From contig NC_052404.1 in assembly GCF_009389715.1 (NCBI RefSeq), forward strand, positions 12,515,756 through 12,579,755: a DNA stretch of 64,000 nt. The letters are read 5' to 3'. The notes beneath the pieces were generated by a model. It was not told the origin of the DNA. It worked only from the letters and a program-made list of their open reading frames with translations, and searched no databases. The stretch is from Phoenix dactylifera. Its lineage: Eukaryota > Streptophyta > Magnoliopsida > Arecales > Arecaceae. Positions 24,701 to 36,925 of this stretch are shown in pieces. The translations under genes and the position numbers were made by a program. The first letter of the stretch is position 1. Every line of letters starts with the position of its first letter.

Positions 24701-25905
24701 TTTTTTGTATTATACATTGTAACTGGCATCAACAGACCTCCTTTTATCATCATGCAATAAAATTGGACCATGCAAATGATAGGTTGTGTGCATGAATGCT
24801 GAACTTGAGGATACTCTGAGCTTCAGCAAAACTTGAGGAAATAAAATATATGAAGTTCCATTTCCAACAGCTTGCATACATTGTAGGCATGAAATTCAAG
24901 TCTGAGTACATAAAATTTTACTGTTGACATCAAAACACTGCAGATATTTGCTTTGAAGGAAAAAAACAGCACATTGATTTTACGTGTGCACAGTAAAATT
25001 GTCTATAGAGACACTTCTTCATCTTGTCCATGATTTACAAGACACTTGTCGACGGTTCTCCATTGTTGTCTCTATTCAGTCATTTTGCAGGATACTTTTT
25101 TTTTGGGCTACGATGTTCATTGCAAAATTTCCTTTTGTATTTTGTCAGGAGTGTAAAGAAATCAGAGGAAGATATTCCTGTTCCTCCTCTTGTTAAAAGT
25201 GCTGCTCTATGGGGTATGTCTAACACCAATGCATTATATCACTTGAATCAAAACACATGCATTTTATACTGCTATAACAAGTATTGAAGCCACTTTGTGA
25301 ATTTACTCATGAGCAATTAAGTTTGCAGTAATGGTATGCTCTCATACACTGACACAGGATTTTGGATTCATTTTGTGCTCCTAGTTGCTGTATTTTTCTT
25401 TCTTTAGTTCATTAAGATGCGGAGATGTCTACGTCATAATCATTTCTTGAAATAGTTTTGTGGATGTATGCATAGAATTATTACGAACATATCATTAGAT
25501 CCCGACTTAGAAATATTGCATCCAGAGAACAGTTGATTTTACTTGATAAAATAATTGGTTCACTATTACTGCTTTAGCTGATGGAATATATTGCTGCTCT
25601 ACTCAGGTTTTCCTAAGTCTTCGGTAAGTCATGCAATGTACATAGCCAGCATTAAGAGATGTTTCTTAAAACAAGCATGGTCAATCTTAGATCTCTGTTT
25701 CTGATTTTCAGGGGTGTTTCTTGCTGTTTCTTCTAATACTCGCTACCAGATCATTAATGGATTAGAACGCCTGGCTGAGGCATCACCTTTAGCCAGACGT
25801 GTCCCTCCTGTTGCAATGGCTTTCACAGTCGGTGTTCGCTTTGCCAACAACATTTACGGGGGAATGCAGTTTGTGGATTGGGCTAGGTGGAGTGGTGTTC
25901 AGTGA
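21710..25905 (+). CDS. RETICULATA-family chloroplast envelope protein (DUF3411), 7 exons
   Basis: Exons: 21710-22363, 22460-22558, 22648-22868, 23614-23683, 23874-23953, 25149-25213, 25712-25905; all junctions are GT-AG and in phase, giving 460 aa. Residues 1-100 are Ser/basic-rich as in a plastid transit peptide. A Gly/Asp/Asn-rich stretch (about 125-165) precedes the conserved DUF3411 region, with PPDMLEAAKTVG, SFLFKVGTE, a membrane segment around DLVVGIVVNVALVGMLAPYA, another around GLLYGSVGFACGIIGQGIAN, and the end RFANNIYGGMQFVDWAR. RETICULATA and its relatives affect mesophyll development and leaf venation pattern; the molecular activity is not known. Neighbouring ATG1 and carrier genes suggest the RE/LCD1 member rather than RER1, but that is inference. 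Confidence 0.88.
23979..24049. repeat. Tandem duplication in RETICULATA-family intron 5
   Basis: Two identical 33-base copies starting ATGAAATTTTAATGAATCTG at 23979 and 24017, 38-base period. Confidence 0.85.
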
Positions 25906-28180
25906 TGGTAAGTCTGTGCAATACTATTTGGGCTACGTTACATTTTATATGTGTGGACTTCAACATATATGACTTCATGTTTGTGTCCAGTTTTTTTAAC
26001 TACCAAGAACAAGCTCTTGCATTATAGGCATGTATACAGAAGAAGTTGCTTCTGCTGTCAGTTATTGTTGTAATAATCATAATGTTAAGTTTCAGCCATT
26101 CTTCTGTTAATTGTCACTGTTTCATCAGTAGACAGATGAATAAGCATCTCGCTTGCCTTCCCAATTTTTTACTGCTTACAAAGGGTATCTAGAACCTTTT
26201 AAGTCAGGGGAACATACTCAGCACATCCATCAATACTAAAGGGAAAGGGAACTGCATTAATTGTTATTTGCGTATAGCTAAGCTGTATTTTGTGAGCAGA
26301 CAATCTTTTTTATATTTTATACTTTGACCTTTGTCCTGTTCTTCATACATCTCTCTAGTGTTTGCTGTGTCTGAGGATTTCCTTTGGATGATAGTTGAAG
26401 TGTAAATAGTTAATGTGTGGAGCTGACCATAATTTAGGCATATCTCAACTGGAATTGTATAGTTTTTTGTACACATTTTGGCCTTGCCTTTTGTAACATG
26501 CATGCCTTTTACGCTTCTGATATTTCCATTTAGAAGGCCCTAGAAATTTCGTATCTTGGTTACATTTTTCCTGTTTTCAAATATGTTTGGGGTGTGATGC
26601 TTTCTGTAGACAGGCCTAAAAACTGACACTATTTTGATTCTATTCAAATTAAACTAAGTTAGATCCAACAATTGTGGCTCCCATAAATGATTTTGACATG
26701 ATATATATAAGCTTGATGCCATTCATAACCCCCGTCAGAAAATTTGCTCTCTGTTATGAATTTGTGTTCCTTCAGTTCATCAAGACTAATAAGTTGCAAT
26801 ACTTTTGTTAATGGCACATAATTAATGAGGTGAAAGTTCAAGATGCAGAATTTTGTAGTGTGAAGATCTCTAAAACACTGAAGAATAACAGAATAAGAAA
26901 ACAGAAGGAAAAAATTAGACCAGGTTAGCATGACATTCTTGGTTATATTAAGACTTTAACAAATAAGTACCGTAAATGATGACTTCAATATTTGTAGTCT
27001 TTCCCCATCAGAAAATTGATGGGGCAAAACTTTCAAATTGAGAAAATCATGTGCATGGATGTTAGAATTCTCAGTTCACCCCAAGATTGTGATCAATCCA
27101 TGTTTCTATTGGTTGGGCGGGATTGAAGGCCATAACCAGGCACTGAATGCAAGTCTTCAATCCTGTTTTTAATATACATGGTAGCATGCATGACTGCAAC
27201 ATTACAGTGCCAGAAGTAGACTTGAAGGAACTTTATTTCCCTTTCCCATAAGATCATCAACTCTCACAATGCACAATTACATTCACAATGTACTATGCAA
27301 ATTCATATTTAAATGCTTATAGCATTGCTTAGATACTTGTTTACACAACAGAAACCTGCACGCTTGCAGGGATTATCCTTAATTAAAGTGGTAGTTGGTT
27401 GAGCCTTGAGGCGTTGCCTGTGTCTGAAGAAGCTAATGTTGCATGGATTTCCTTCTGTAATGGTATCTTGTTGCCTTTGGTTTTAAGATTATTTCCACTT
27501 CTTTCAGGGGAGTGTGCTCACGTTCCATGCGAAGTATAACCAGATGCTAGTTTCTGAATAAATGCTCTTCCGTACGGCAGCTTCTTCGTGGAGATGGATG
27601 ATGAGAAAGTTGCGGCTTCATCATTTTCATTTGTAGCCAAAAAGTAGAATTGCTAGTCATGCTGGTGTTACAAGTATGCTTTTTATCATAACAAGTATTA
27701 ACAATATTCTTCAAATTATTGGTAAAATCTTGAATTATTCGTCATTTATACATTGACCGAGATGTTCTCTGAAAAATTCTCAGGCTATTAATTAATTTAT
27801 GTACGTTTCATGAATCTTATGATTTGTTCCCACAATATTCACGATTTATTCAGCTCATGGTTTACATATAAATTATTGTATTTGGTGCTGCTGTTAGTAT
27901 TTAGCTACTGTTTGTTGTTGCTGCTGGTTATTATGTGAATGGCTATATCGGTGTGCCATTATTTTTTGCATTCTTATTTTCTTGAAAAAGAAACTCATTT
28001 ATCAGTGCAGATGCCACGCAGATCAATTCTTACCGTACAATCTGCTGGAAGCAATTTGTTTAGCGTAGAAAGAGTCTTTCTTGCATGTTTCCCGCAGAAG
28101 ACGGAAGAGAGGACCAGTTCAGGCATGCATGGAATAGCTTGCATCTGTTTCAAGGGGCGTATAGGACCATCTTGCCAGCT
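25906..28180. other. 3' UTR and AT-rich intergenic sequence
   Basis: No conserved frame was seen. Shortly after the stop comes GGTAAGTCTG at 25908, which could be a 3' UTR intron donor. No acceptor could be proven; CTTTCAG at about 27508 is one candidate. Confidence 0.4.
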
Positions 28181-28189
28181 TATGAGTCA

Positions 28190-29240
28190 TGACCGTGTTC
28201 CTAGCTTCTACGGATTCGGTGGCGGTGGCAGTTCAGTTGGTACGGGGATGGTGGCGATGGCATCTGTGGCGGACGCGATGGCTGCCCTTATTCAGGTTGT
28301 GTGTATTTCTGCAGTGGAGGAGGATGCCCATGGTGAGGTTGGGGCAGACTCTGAGATGGCGGCGGCGGCGGCCGCGGCCTGGAACTGTGGTAGTGGGTAA
28401 GCATGATGTGGTGGTGGGGGGCTGTGAGATGGAGGGTTGAGTCCATGGTTGGGTGATGCTGGTGGCGGTGTGCCATCATGAGGAGGTGGTGGTTGCCCGT
28501 GACAGGGTGGTGTATGTCCCCGGGGAGGGGGAGGTGGAGGTGGAGACTGCCTGTGCTGGGGAGGTTGCCTATGCTGCTGTCCTGGATGCTTGGGCCAAGT
28601 TTTGGGGTTTCCACAAGGTGGCGGTGGTCGCTGCCTGCAGTGCGGTTACGGGTGCCCATATGGAGGTACCGGCAAAGGCAGAGGTGGGTGTGGGTGTCTG
28701 TGATGAGGTGGAGGGCTTCCGTGCATGACCGGCCCAACCCTTAAGCGACTGAGGTGATTACCTAAAATCCCAGCCCAAAGAAAGCCCACCGCAGGAAAGA
28801 CTTAAAGGACAAAACAATACGAAGCCTTCTGTAGTGGCGGCTGTGGCGTGCTGCGGTGGTGGTTGCCTACAGTCTGATGGTGGGTGTTTGTAGTGAGGTG
28901 GAGGATTCATGTGCGGCTGTGATGGCTGTCCATGAGAGACCGGCAACTGTGAGATGGCGGCGGCGGCTTGTGAGATGGAGGGGGCGAGTGCCGTGGAGGC
29001 ATATGCCGTTGAAAAGGTGGTGGTGGCGGGTGATGCCAGCGGCTTGTGCGGTGGACTTGGTTGTCCATGTCGAGGGGTAGGCGGCTTTCCATGCTGCCGC
29101 GGCGAAGAGAGAAGAAAATCTGGCAAAAAGCAAGGGCAGGGAAGAGGGAAGAAGATGCAAATCTTGCCCGGCAACACTGCGTTTCACTCGTTCCAAGAAC
29201 TGGGCGACAGCCAAAATTGCAGTTTAGGTACAGTGCCAAC
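28190..29240 (-). pseudogene. GC-rich Pro/His-coding tract, degenerate (possible pseudogene)
   Basis: On the minus strand all frames give Pro/His-rich text, for example MHGSPPPHHRHPHPPLPLP from about 28726 and GQPPPPHDGTPPPASP near 28480. The frame breaks with stops near 28648 and 28290 and must shift to continue. Upstream pieces (about 28850-29175) have similar composition, including HGQPSPPHKPL and PPPHYKHPPSDCRQPPP. This looks like a low-complexity proline-rich coding sequence that has decayed or been rearranged. No domain identifies a family. The + strand is correspondingly rich in GGTGG and GGGG runs. Confidence 0.35.
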
Positions 29241-29817
29241 TCAAGTCTCGAGATACTAGCTGATCGGGGCCACAAATCCCAAATAATTCACCCAAATGAA
29301 CTTGCTTGTGGCTTACCGTAGTTTGGAATATCAAATGAGTAAACATGAAACTGTAAGAGTAGTTTACCAAGGGCACACGGACCCGTTCAAGATAAGCTCA
29401 GGCATCAAAAAGGACAGACATGATAGAAATCATCTAAACCAAAACCATGGCTTAAAATTGGTATCTGAGTCAATATTCTGATTGCTTCCAGAAAATAAGA
29501 GTCCTCGCGCGCGATGAATACTGCCCATCAGCAATACATGGACAATATGGCTTTATGAGAAATATTTTACATCTTTGGGTTGCCCAGGGGAAAAAATGAT
29601 CACATTTACCGGTTGAGGATATTGAAGAGAACAGTAAGATGCTTCAGCCTTTCAGCACCACTTTGTGTATCCCTACAGCATAGTTTCACAAAGCAAAGAA
29701 AATGAACTAGGCATCTGCTGACTATGAAACATAGTTGCTTCCAGACCACGATTGCTTGGTGCCCATCTCACATTATTTCAGCTTCGCTACGGGCATTGAT
29801 GAGTCCAAGTCCATCAC

Positions 29818-30008
29818 CTACAGGATTCCAGCCTTTACAGTCTCCATGAATGTCTCACCGCCATTAGCGTGAAACAGGTTTAAAGCCTTCATGAAAATGA
29901 GCAAATTAAATGCATACAGACCACAGAAAATTGACGCTGCAGCTGGGAAGAGAAACAGTATGGTAAATAAAAGCAGAAAAACCAAAAGGCAGAATACTTC
30001 CCTTCGGG
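29818..30008 (-). CDS. Possible terminal exon encoding a hydrophobic C-terminus, unidentified
   Basis: After a TTTTGCAG acceptor (minus strand, ending at 30009) an open frame reads REVFCLLVFLLLFTILFLF, then a second hydrophobic stretch and a hydrophilic end ETFMETVKAGIL before TAG at 29818. It could be the last exon of a membrane protein, but no upstream exon was found and I recognise no family. Chance is quite possible. Confidence 0.2.
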
Positions 30009-30870
30009 CTGCAAAACAATATGAAGACAAGCAACAAGGTAATAAAAGGTAGGACTAAATAGTCATCACCTACTTACTTTTGATAGGATATGAAGACAAA
30101 TATGGCATGTTGTGGTAACAACTTTTTAAAGCATGATTCTATTACCTAACATCCTAACTTCCAAATTAAAGCACATTAAATTAACTCCACCGTTGGAGAA
30201 TACATCATGTACAGGTTACACTTCTCTGGCTGTTTATGATTTCATCATAAACAAAATAATTTTATATAAAAACATATCCCTACAGCTAGAACCAGGCCAT
30301 ATTCTAGTCCACCTAGTCCATTATTTCAGACATCAAATTACATCAGTTTTCTATAAGACCATGACTCTGAACAGAACCAATGGGATTCCATCCAAAATGC
30401 ACCAGCAGCTGCTATCAACATTGATGCAATGACTACCCAAAGGTCTAGGATCATTAACGTATCAGGTTATATTGGTGGTTTTTTAGGTATTTTAAGCATT
30501 TCTCCAATACTGGAATATATAAATATAAATGCATCTGAAATATCTTATCCACTATTCAATATAACCATAAAGCTCAAAATGTTTCTTGCACATAGATCTC
30601 TCCATTGTTTTGTATTTCCAGTTAACTCTGGTAGTGCATTACAAAAATCTTTTAAAGTGTAGAATTTAAAGCACCATAGGTTCTGTTCAACATCTGTAAT
30701 CACTAAAGCCCACTTTAATTTCCCTTGTGCAGCTCTACATCAAAAGATCCACCAAAATCTTTGTACATTCGCCGAAGCTCTAGAATAGTTATAGATCCAC
30801 CTAAAAATTCCAAAACAGCCAACTACAAGAGGTTTGGCCAAGGTTTCTGTCTTGTGTTGCATGTCAGAGA
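30009..30870. other. AT-rich intergenic sequence, nothing recognised
   Basis: Only short frames without family motifs. No clear repeat boundary. Confidence 0.4.
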
Positions 30871-31046
30871 TGACTTGCCTCAATAAGGCTTTGATGCAGG
30901 CAGACATTTGTTCCCAACAAACTTTCTTAGAAATGTCGGCTCTTGTGCAATATGTCCGATATAGCACGTGCCGCAATAAGGTTTTGATGTGTGCAGAGTT
31001 CTGTTGCTCACAAACTTCTTAGGAAGGTAGGTTTGAAATGATTGTG
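30871..31046. repeat. Diverged tandem duplication of about 95 bp
   Basis: Two related copies begin CTCAATAAGGCTTTGATGCAGG (30879) and CGCAATAAGGTTTTGATGTGTG (30972), each followed by CAGA.TT.TGTT and an ACAAACTT.CTTAG.AA block. On the minus strand both give a short KPYCG-containing peptide, but no function is evident. Confidence 0.6.
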
Positions 31047-31229
31047 CATTCTTACTACCAACACACAGGCAACTAGTGTCCAAAATATATAATTTTGTTT
31101 ATATGTATATGAGACCTTGTAGATGACATTCAAGGTTCAGATTTTCATTTTGCAGCTCTCATCATTAAGCTCGAAGTGGGTTTGAAATCCTTGTGTAACA
31201 TGATCACTTCAAACATTAACATCCTTTAT

Positions 31230-31667
31230 CCCTTAGACAAGTGAGTATGTCCAATAGCTGATCTAAAAAGATCACCAAGCTCGATGTGAACCAATTCCGT
31301 CACTACGGAGAGGACTGGATAGAATCCAAAAGCAAGATTTACCACATCAGAAAGTCGAATCACGTGCCAAACTTCCGAAGGCCATAACTTGCCTGTGAAA
31401 TGGCTAATTCCAATTATTTTCACTAATTATATCTATTTCAGAAAAGTTATATCTTTTTTCAACTAAAAAAAGGAATCCAACCCAAATTGTGCACAAGTAG
31501 ACCTCAATAGCACAGATAAAGGCTATGTATTTCATATTATTACTCATTAATGAAAGAAAAAAAAAAACTTAAACCTTGCTTTGCTATTTTTCTATTTTTT
31601 AAAACTTTTTTAACAGACTCGAGTTGAGCGGGTTGAGAAAATTATTTTCTTCTCTCCGATCGAATCA
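31230..31667 (+). mobile_element. LTR of a Ty3/gypsy-like retrotransposon (5' side of a remnant)
   Basis: It shares blocks with 55600-56225: CCAAACTTCCGAAGGCCATAA, GGAATCC.ACCCAAATT, ATTAATGAAAG and GAGTTGAGCGGGTT.A. Both end in ..GAT(C)GAATCA or ..GATCGGATCA. Directly after the end comes TGGTAACAGATC (31671-31682), a likely primer-binding site, and then gag-like coding. The left boundary is uncertain. Confidence 0.6.
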
Positions 31668-31699
31668 AATTGGTAACAGATCTTCAATCCTCCATATCT

Positions 31700-32104
31700 A
31701 TGGAGGCTTTAATTTGTGATCCAAACATGCAAGCAATACAAGCAGACGGAGGACGTGCCATACGTGCTTGAAATACATTGAAGGACGAATGCGAGTATGG
31801 CTATTAGTTCTACCTTGATAGATGATGAGATGAAGAAATATCTCACACAATTGGAGAATCACTAAGATTGTGTCTCGATTGTCAATGCCTTCAACACAAG
31901 CACCACCAACTCTTATATTCTCCCATGTCTAAAGATGAGGATCTACTATTTAGCGAGGAGGATAAGCAACCTTCGAGTACTCCAAATCTCCCTCTTCAAC
32001 ATTTTAAAGTCAAACCTAGAATCGAAATCCTTGTACACGATAAAACTGACGATGCAGAAAAGCTCTTAAAAAAGAAAAAATTCTCTCAACCTGCTCAGCT
32101 TTGA
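31700..32104 (+). pseudogene. Truncated gag-like fragment downstream of the LTR
   Basis: Starting at ATG 31700, 33 bp after the LTR end, the frame begins MEALICDPNMQAIQADGGR, breaks at several stops, and then is open to 32104 with KPRIEILVHDKTDDAEKL near the end. Position after an LTR and PBS indicates a gag remnant. It is interrupted at about 32047 by an inverted LTR-like segment. Confidence 0.5.
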
Positions 32105-32560
32105 TCTCCCAAGAAAAATTAGAAAATAAGTTAGAAAAATATGCAAAAGTAGGGTATAGGCCTCTTTTTTCATTAATGAATAATAAAGCGAGATAAGTAG
32201 CCTTTATTTATACTTGTGAAATCCGCCCCTGCACAATTTAAACCAGATTTCTCTTCTAGTTAAAAGAGAATATATCTTTTTAAAAAATAGACATGACTAG
32301 TAGAAATAATTATAAGAAGCTAAAATTCTATCTTTATTGACTGTCTTTAGCAGCTCCGCTAAACGAATTGGGAGATATATCCTCTCAAAGTCTTCCTAAA
32401 AAGGAAAGTTTTGGTTTGAACGGCCTAGTTCGGGCCTCAAACAATGGAATTTAGCATTGATCACTCAATATGCTGCACCGTTTATGGGGTGGCGCTACAT
32501 CATAGAGCTCGAAAAGTTATCTGATTTTTTAAAAAATATATATATCTCAAACAAACATTG
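32047..32560 (-). mobile_element. Second LTR of the same family in inverted orientation
   Basis: Read on the minus strand it has TATAAATAAAGGCTACTTAT (from 32211), CATTAATGAAAAAAGAGGCC, CCCTACTTTT, then GAGATCAAAGCTGAGCAGG. This aligns with TATAAATAGAGGC, TTAATGAAAG, CCCTACTTTCG and GAGATTCAAGTTGAGCGGG of the copy at 56071-56225. It faces the + strand LTR at 31230-31667. Confidence 0.55.
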
Positions 32561-35420
32561 TACGAGCAAATTATTGCCTCTGAAAGTTTAGTATATTATT
32601 CGGCTTCCTAATGTAATAAATCTCGTTCTTGGATCCTTTTCAATCCTTCCTGTATTAGCCAAAGTGGTCTACATTGAGTATAGTGATCCTCTTGAATCAA
32701 TATACATCTGCTATATCCATACCCAGTAAGTAAAAAAAATCTCCCACTAACCAAAAAAAATCGAAAAGATTTTTGGCTAAAGTTTATGCCTTCTTAGTGA
32801 AACTATTATGTTTTTATCAATTTCTGGCAGTCCCCACAGATAATAGGAAGTTCTTTTTATGTATATCTCATAAAGTATTTTATTTTTTTCTGAATTTGTC
32901 CTCTTTAATGAGATTCTCTATACCATTTATCTTTTGTCCACATTCTTTACAATCTCCAATCTCCAACATATCCTGAATAAGGAATTTGTTACCATGCTCT
33001 CATAAAAAAATAAAAAATAAAAAGTTCAAAATACAGAGGTGAAGGATACAAAAAATATCACATGCCTTATTTATTGTACTTATTTGCAACATTATCATGG
33101 ATGCTTATCAAGTTATTTAAGAAACTTCATTGCATTGCATAAACTAGACTTTGAGAAGCATACATTTTATGGTTACATAAATGAGAACAAGTCCTAGCAA
33201 AGCTCAACTATTTACTATCAAGATATCAGGAAACAAGGCGGGTTCATTGAAGAAAGATGAATAGTCTATGGAAGAAGGAACAGAAAAAGATTACAGAGTC
33301 AATTTAAAAAATGTGGTGCATACAATATTACACAAATTATGCTCGAGCTGAACCTATAAACAACTAGATAGGGTTAAAACGTAAAAATCTCCAACTAATT
33401 ATTTTACTCGATGTCAGAAAACTTGAATCATATTCTTGGCTAGGTTATCAATGGAAAATTAATAGAGAAGAATTGATACATCTCATTTTTTTCAATTCGG
33501 AGAAAAGAAATGACAGGATGCTACAAAATGGTAATTTTTGGTGTTCTGAAGAAAATATCAAGTGATCAAGTGATGCAGGATAACTCGATCGATGTTGAGG
33601 AAGCCTGAAAATGGGAAGAGATTAGGGCGAGGAATTATTTGATTGCTCCCAGAGTCTAAGAACCAGATGACGGCTAACAGAGCAACAATGGTCTTTTAAA
33701 AAAAAAAAAATTAGGGTTCTCTAGGTATAGGAGGGTAGTGGGAATTAAAAGCAAAACAAATTATAACTCAGCTATTACGTCTGCAATTATTTTTTAATCA
33801 ATGTAGCCCAGACTAGTGTAGAAAAAAATTGATTGTATTTCTAAGCAAAAAAAGATTCAATGCAGAAACAATTATAGCTTTAAGGCAATGAGTGAGAGAG
33901 AGAGAGAGAGAGAGAGTTTGTCTACTCTCCTTCCAGAATGAGTGAGGTCTCAATCCTATCAACTCAAAGTTAAAAATGGACATCCTAAATTGAGAATCCA
34001 AAAGTTGCACTTTTTTGTGAGCCTCTTACCCATACATCAAATGGGCACAATAATCAACAGTTATAGGAGTATCAATATGGCAAACTATATCATACGGCAC
34101 GTCAATTAAAAATCCACACTACCGATCATGATCTACATATCATAAAAGGTGCACCAAAATTCAACAAATTTGATGCTTCCAAAATATAAATCATGCAAAA
34201 AATCATATCGAGTCATTAAAATAAAATATTTTTGGACCACTTGATGCAAAGGCAAATGACCTCCAAAAGACATTTTTTTTTTGTTTCCAAGTAATTTTGG
34301 AATGTAAATCATAATTAATGGTGTGGACCCTCCTTTCCAGAAAGAGAGTAGACCAACTATATAACCAGCAAAACTATATCTTTCGATTAGTGAACGAAGG
34401 ATAAGACATCTACTAGAAAATTTAAAGAATGGCAACAGTAAGCTAATAATTTATATATGGCTTAAAAGTAAGAATCAGGGAAGAATAGAGAATAGATTAA
34501 TGGAGAAGAGAGAGAAGAGAATATTAGAGAATAGTAAAGAGAGAAGGGAAATCAAACAAAGGAAGAGCTAAACCATGCTAGAGTTAAACCATCGAGTAAT
34601 TCACACTAGGGCTTTAAAGCCTTATTAACTTACCCCCAAGCCAACTTCGAGCCTCACAAGAACTCTTACAAATATAGAAAAAATCCCCCAAATTTGACTA
34701 GTCAACCACCTAGCAGTCATGGTACTGTAGCACGTGGTAGTGTTCACGTGAATAGTAACAGCAAACCTTGTTGACTCTCCTAAACTAATTTAATCATTGC
34801 TCTAAAATAAATCAAAATATATTTAATCAACAACTAATGATCATCAAATTTGAGGCTGTTGAATGAACTCGTAATCATGTTTCACCTCACATTCGTCACA
34901 GCAGGATAGGATCCCAAATCCCACGTGCATTACTTGATCTTGCAATCTCAGCCTCCGTTGCTTAGAACAGTGATAAGCTTGTTTACGATGCTGATGTTTG
35001 TGCCAACTACGTCCTCCCTTGATGCACAAATAATCTTTGATTGCTGCTCCATCATCAAGGTTTTCTATTCCTTTTAATGCCAAAAGATGGATCAGCAAGC
35101 AATTCAAAACCTGCTGTGGTTGGACAAATACATTCATTTAAAGGGGGGTATCACCAAGAGTTGTTCTTAGGATTTTGTCTCTTAATGCCTATGATGGATC
35201 ACCTGGTCACCTTAATCAAAGAATAAAGGGATCATGAAGCTGTAAATTCAGTTGCGAAGATCGCAGTCAATGGGTGAGACAAAAATCAATGCAAACACTA
35301 ACATTTGAGAATACGGATGATCACTGTCCACATTTTAATTAAACTCACAATATTGTACATACAGAACTCTAGTGGGAATGCCAAATGAAATTAAGGTTTT
35401 AGTCATTATTATTGTCAAAG
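32561..35420. other. AT-rich intergenic sequence with a (GA)n run
   Basis: No supported gene. A GA microsatellite lies at 33893-33916. Frames such as 34844-35137 (-) show no known domain. Confidence 0.4.
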
Positions 35421-35422
35421 AG

Positions 35423-35584
35423 ATGAGCCTTGGTGCAACAATAAAGTTGCTCTCCTGTGACCTAGATGCCATAGGTTTAAAATATAGAAATAGCCTCTTC
35501 GTACGCAGGGATAAGGTTGCGCATATTTGACCCTCTCCAGGCCTCAAAGTGATAAGAGCCTTGTGCACTAGGCCATCCTTTTTT
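35423..35584 (+). mobile_element. Au-type SINE (tRNA-derived)
   Basis: The order of blocks matches the plant Au SINE: GAGCCTTGGTGCAACAATAA (box A region), AAGTTGCTCTCCTGTGACCT, a box-B-like AGGTTTAAAATATAG (decayed from GGTTCGAATC), AATAGCCTCTT, GGGATAAGGTTGCG, GACCCTCTCCAGGCC, GTGATAAGAGCCTTGTGCAC and a T-rich end CCTTTTTTA. It is about 160 bp and not coding. Confidence 0.8.
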
Positions 35585-36062
35585 ATAAGATAGCTTCCAA
35601 AATTATTATTTTTATCTCACCTAAGTCATTAAAGGGCTGGTGAATTGATAAAAATACTAACAAAGTTGAAATAGGGAGCACGAAGCAAGAATCTGCTCTG
35701 AGTACATTTCTCACATTTGCATCATACACCAAGGAGAATCAGGAAAATACAGAGGAAACTAGAAAATCGAGAACAAACAGGTGATGGAACAACACAGGCA
35801 ACGAGATGAGTTGTAGACATAAAAGAAATTAGTAATAAGTTGAAGTAGTAGGGCATGGAATAATGGGAATCTAATTGAAAATAGTATATCATAATGAAAA
35901 GGAAGCTAGAATCATGCGCAAGGAACAAAAGACAAGGAAAAGTTACGCTAACCCACATAGATGTGATAGGTGGCATATGAATGAGCATTTTGTGCAAGTT
36001 AGGGTCCAACAAGTTTGAAGAATTAACAAGTTAGAGTATAACAAGGGTGGAGGATTAAAATT

Positions 36063-36085
36063 GAATATATATATATATATATATA
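36063..36085. repeat. (TA)n microsatellite
   Basis: About 11 AT units. Confidence 0.9.
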
Positions 36086-36572
36086 GCTAAACTTGGCTAT
36101 ACTCGAGTGGACCTCCACTCAGATTTGGTTAGATCTAGATCGGAAGATGGAGGTTCCACATAGATGTTCTAATCCATTGGATATAATCTACTATTTCTAA
36201 ACTGCTTAGACATCCAAAATCATGCGATTTGAAGATCCATAGCCTATGCATCAATTAGTCAAAAGAATATACATCATTTTATGTTATTTAAAGTGTCCAA
36301 TTTTTTGACCACTTGGACTCCACTTCCTAAATTTGATGTCGAACATTCGTTGCAGTATGGTGGACATCACTTATGTTGACATAGGTTTGGTCCTGCCCAT
36401 TTCTCCTTTTATATGGTCCAAGTGCTTGTCTTGTATCTTCATCCTCTTGACCAGAATAAGCCATGATCCACGTTACAAGATTCCATACAAACATGTAGTA
36501 GAAAGCAGAAACAAAATTTAACAGAAATATCTGAAGCTTATATTAATGAGGTTAATTTTTAGGTCTTAATAT

Positions 36573-36925
36573 TGACGCAGCATGGAGAAAGAAGGGGAGC
36601 GAAGAAGAGGAAGAAGAAGAGGAGGGAAGGAAACCAAGGAGAAGAAGAAGAAGAGAAAGAAAGAAGGAGAGGAAGAATCAAAGGGAGAAACAACTCAATA
36701 TTCTCAAATCTCAATAATGCAGGACCTAAGTTCACAATTATATATTAGTGGATATTTATAAACCCAAAATCCTAATACGAGTCCAAATAAAAAGCCTAAT
36801 AAGTATAGAAATAAATATACTGAAGTTCTCACAAAACTCTAACTTAATAAAAATAAAATTCTCATTCTTATATAAACTTGCGCCTAACGGTAGTATGCTT
36901 AGATCTCTTATCGGACGATCCTCCA
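36573..36925 (-). repeat. 3' LTR of the gypsy element
   Basis: It aligns with 39368-39723: shared CAACTCAATATTCTCAAATC, GTGGATATTTATA, CCCAAAATCCTAATA, CTTAGATCTCTTAT. The end of the pol frame runs into it. Confidence 0.9.

Noticed and set aside
34844-35137. 97-aa minus frame with Cys and His residues
   Set aside because: No spacing that fits a zinc finger, no splice partners and no family match.
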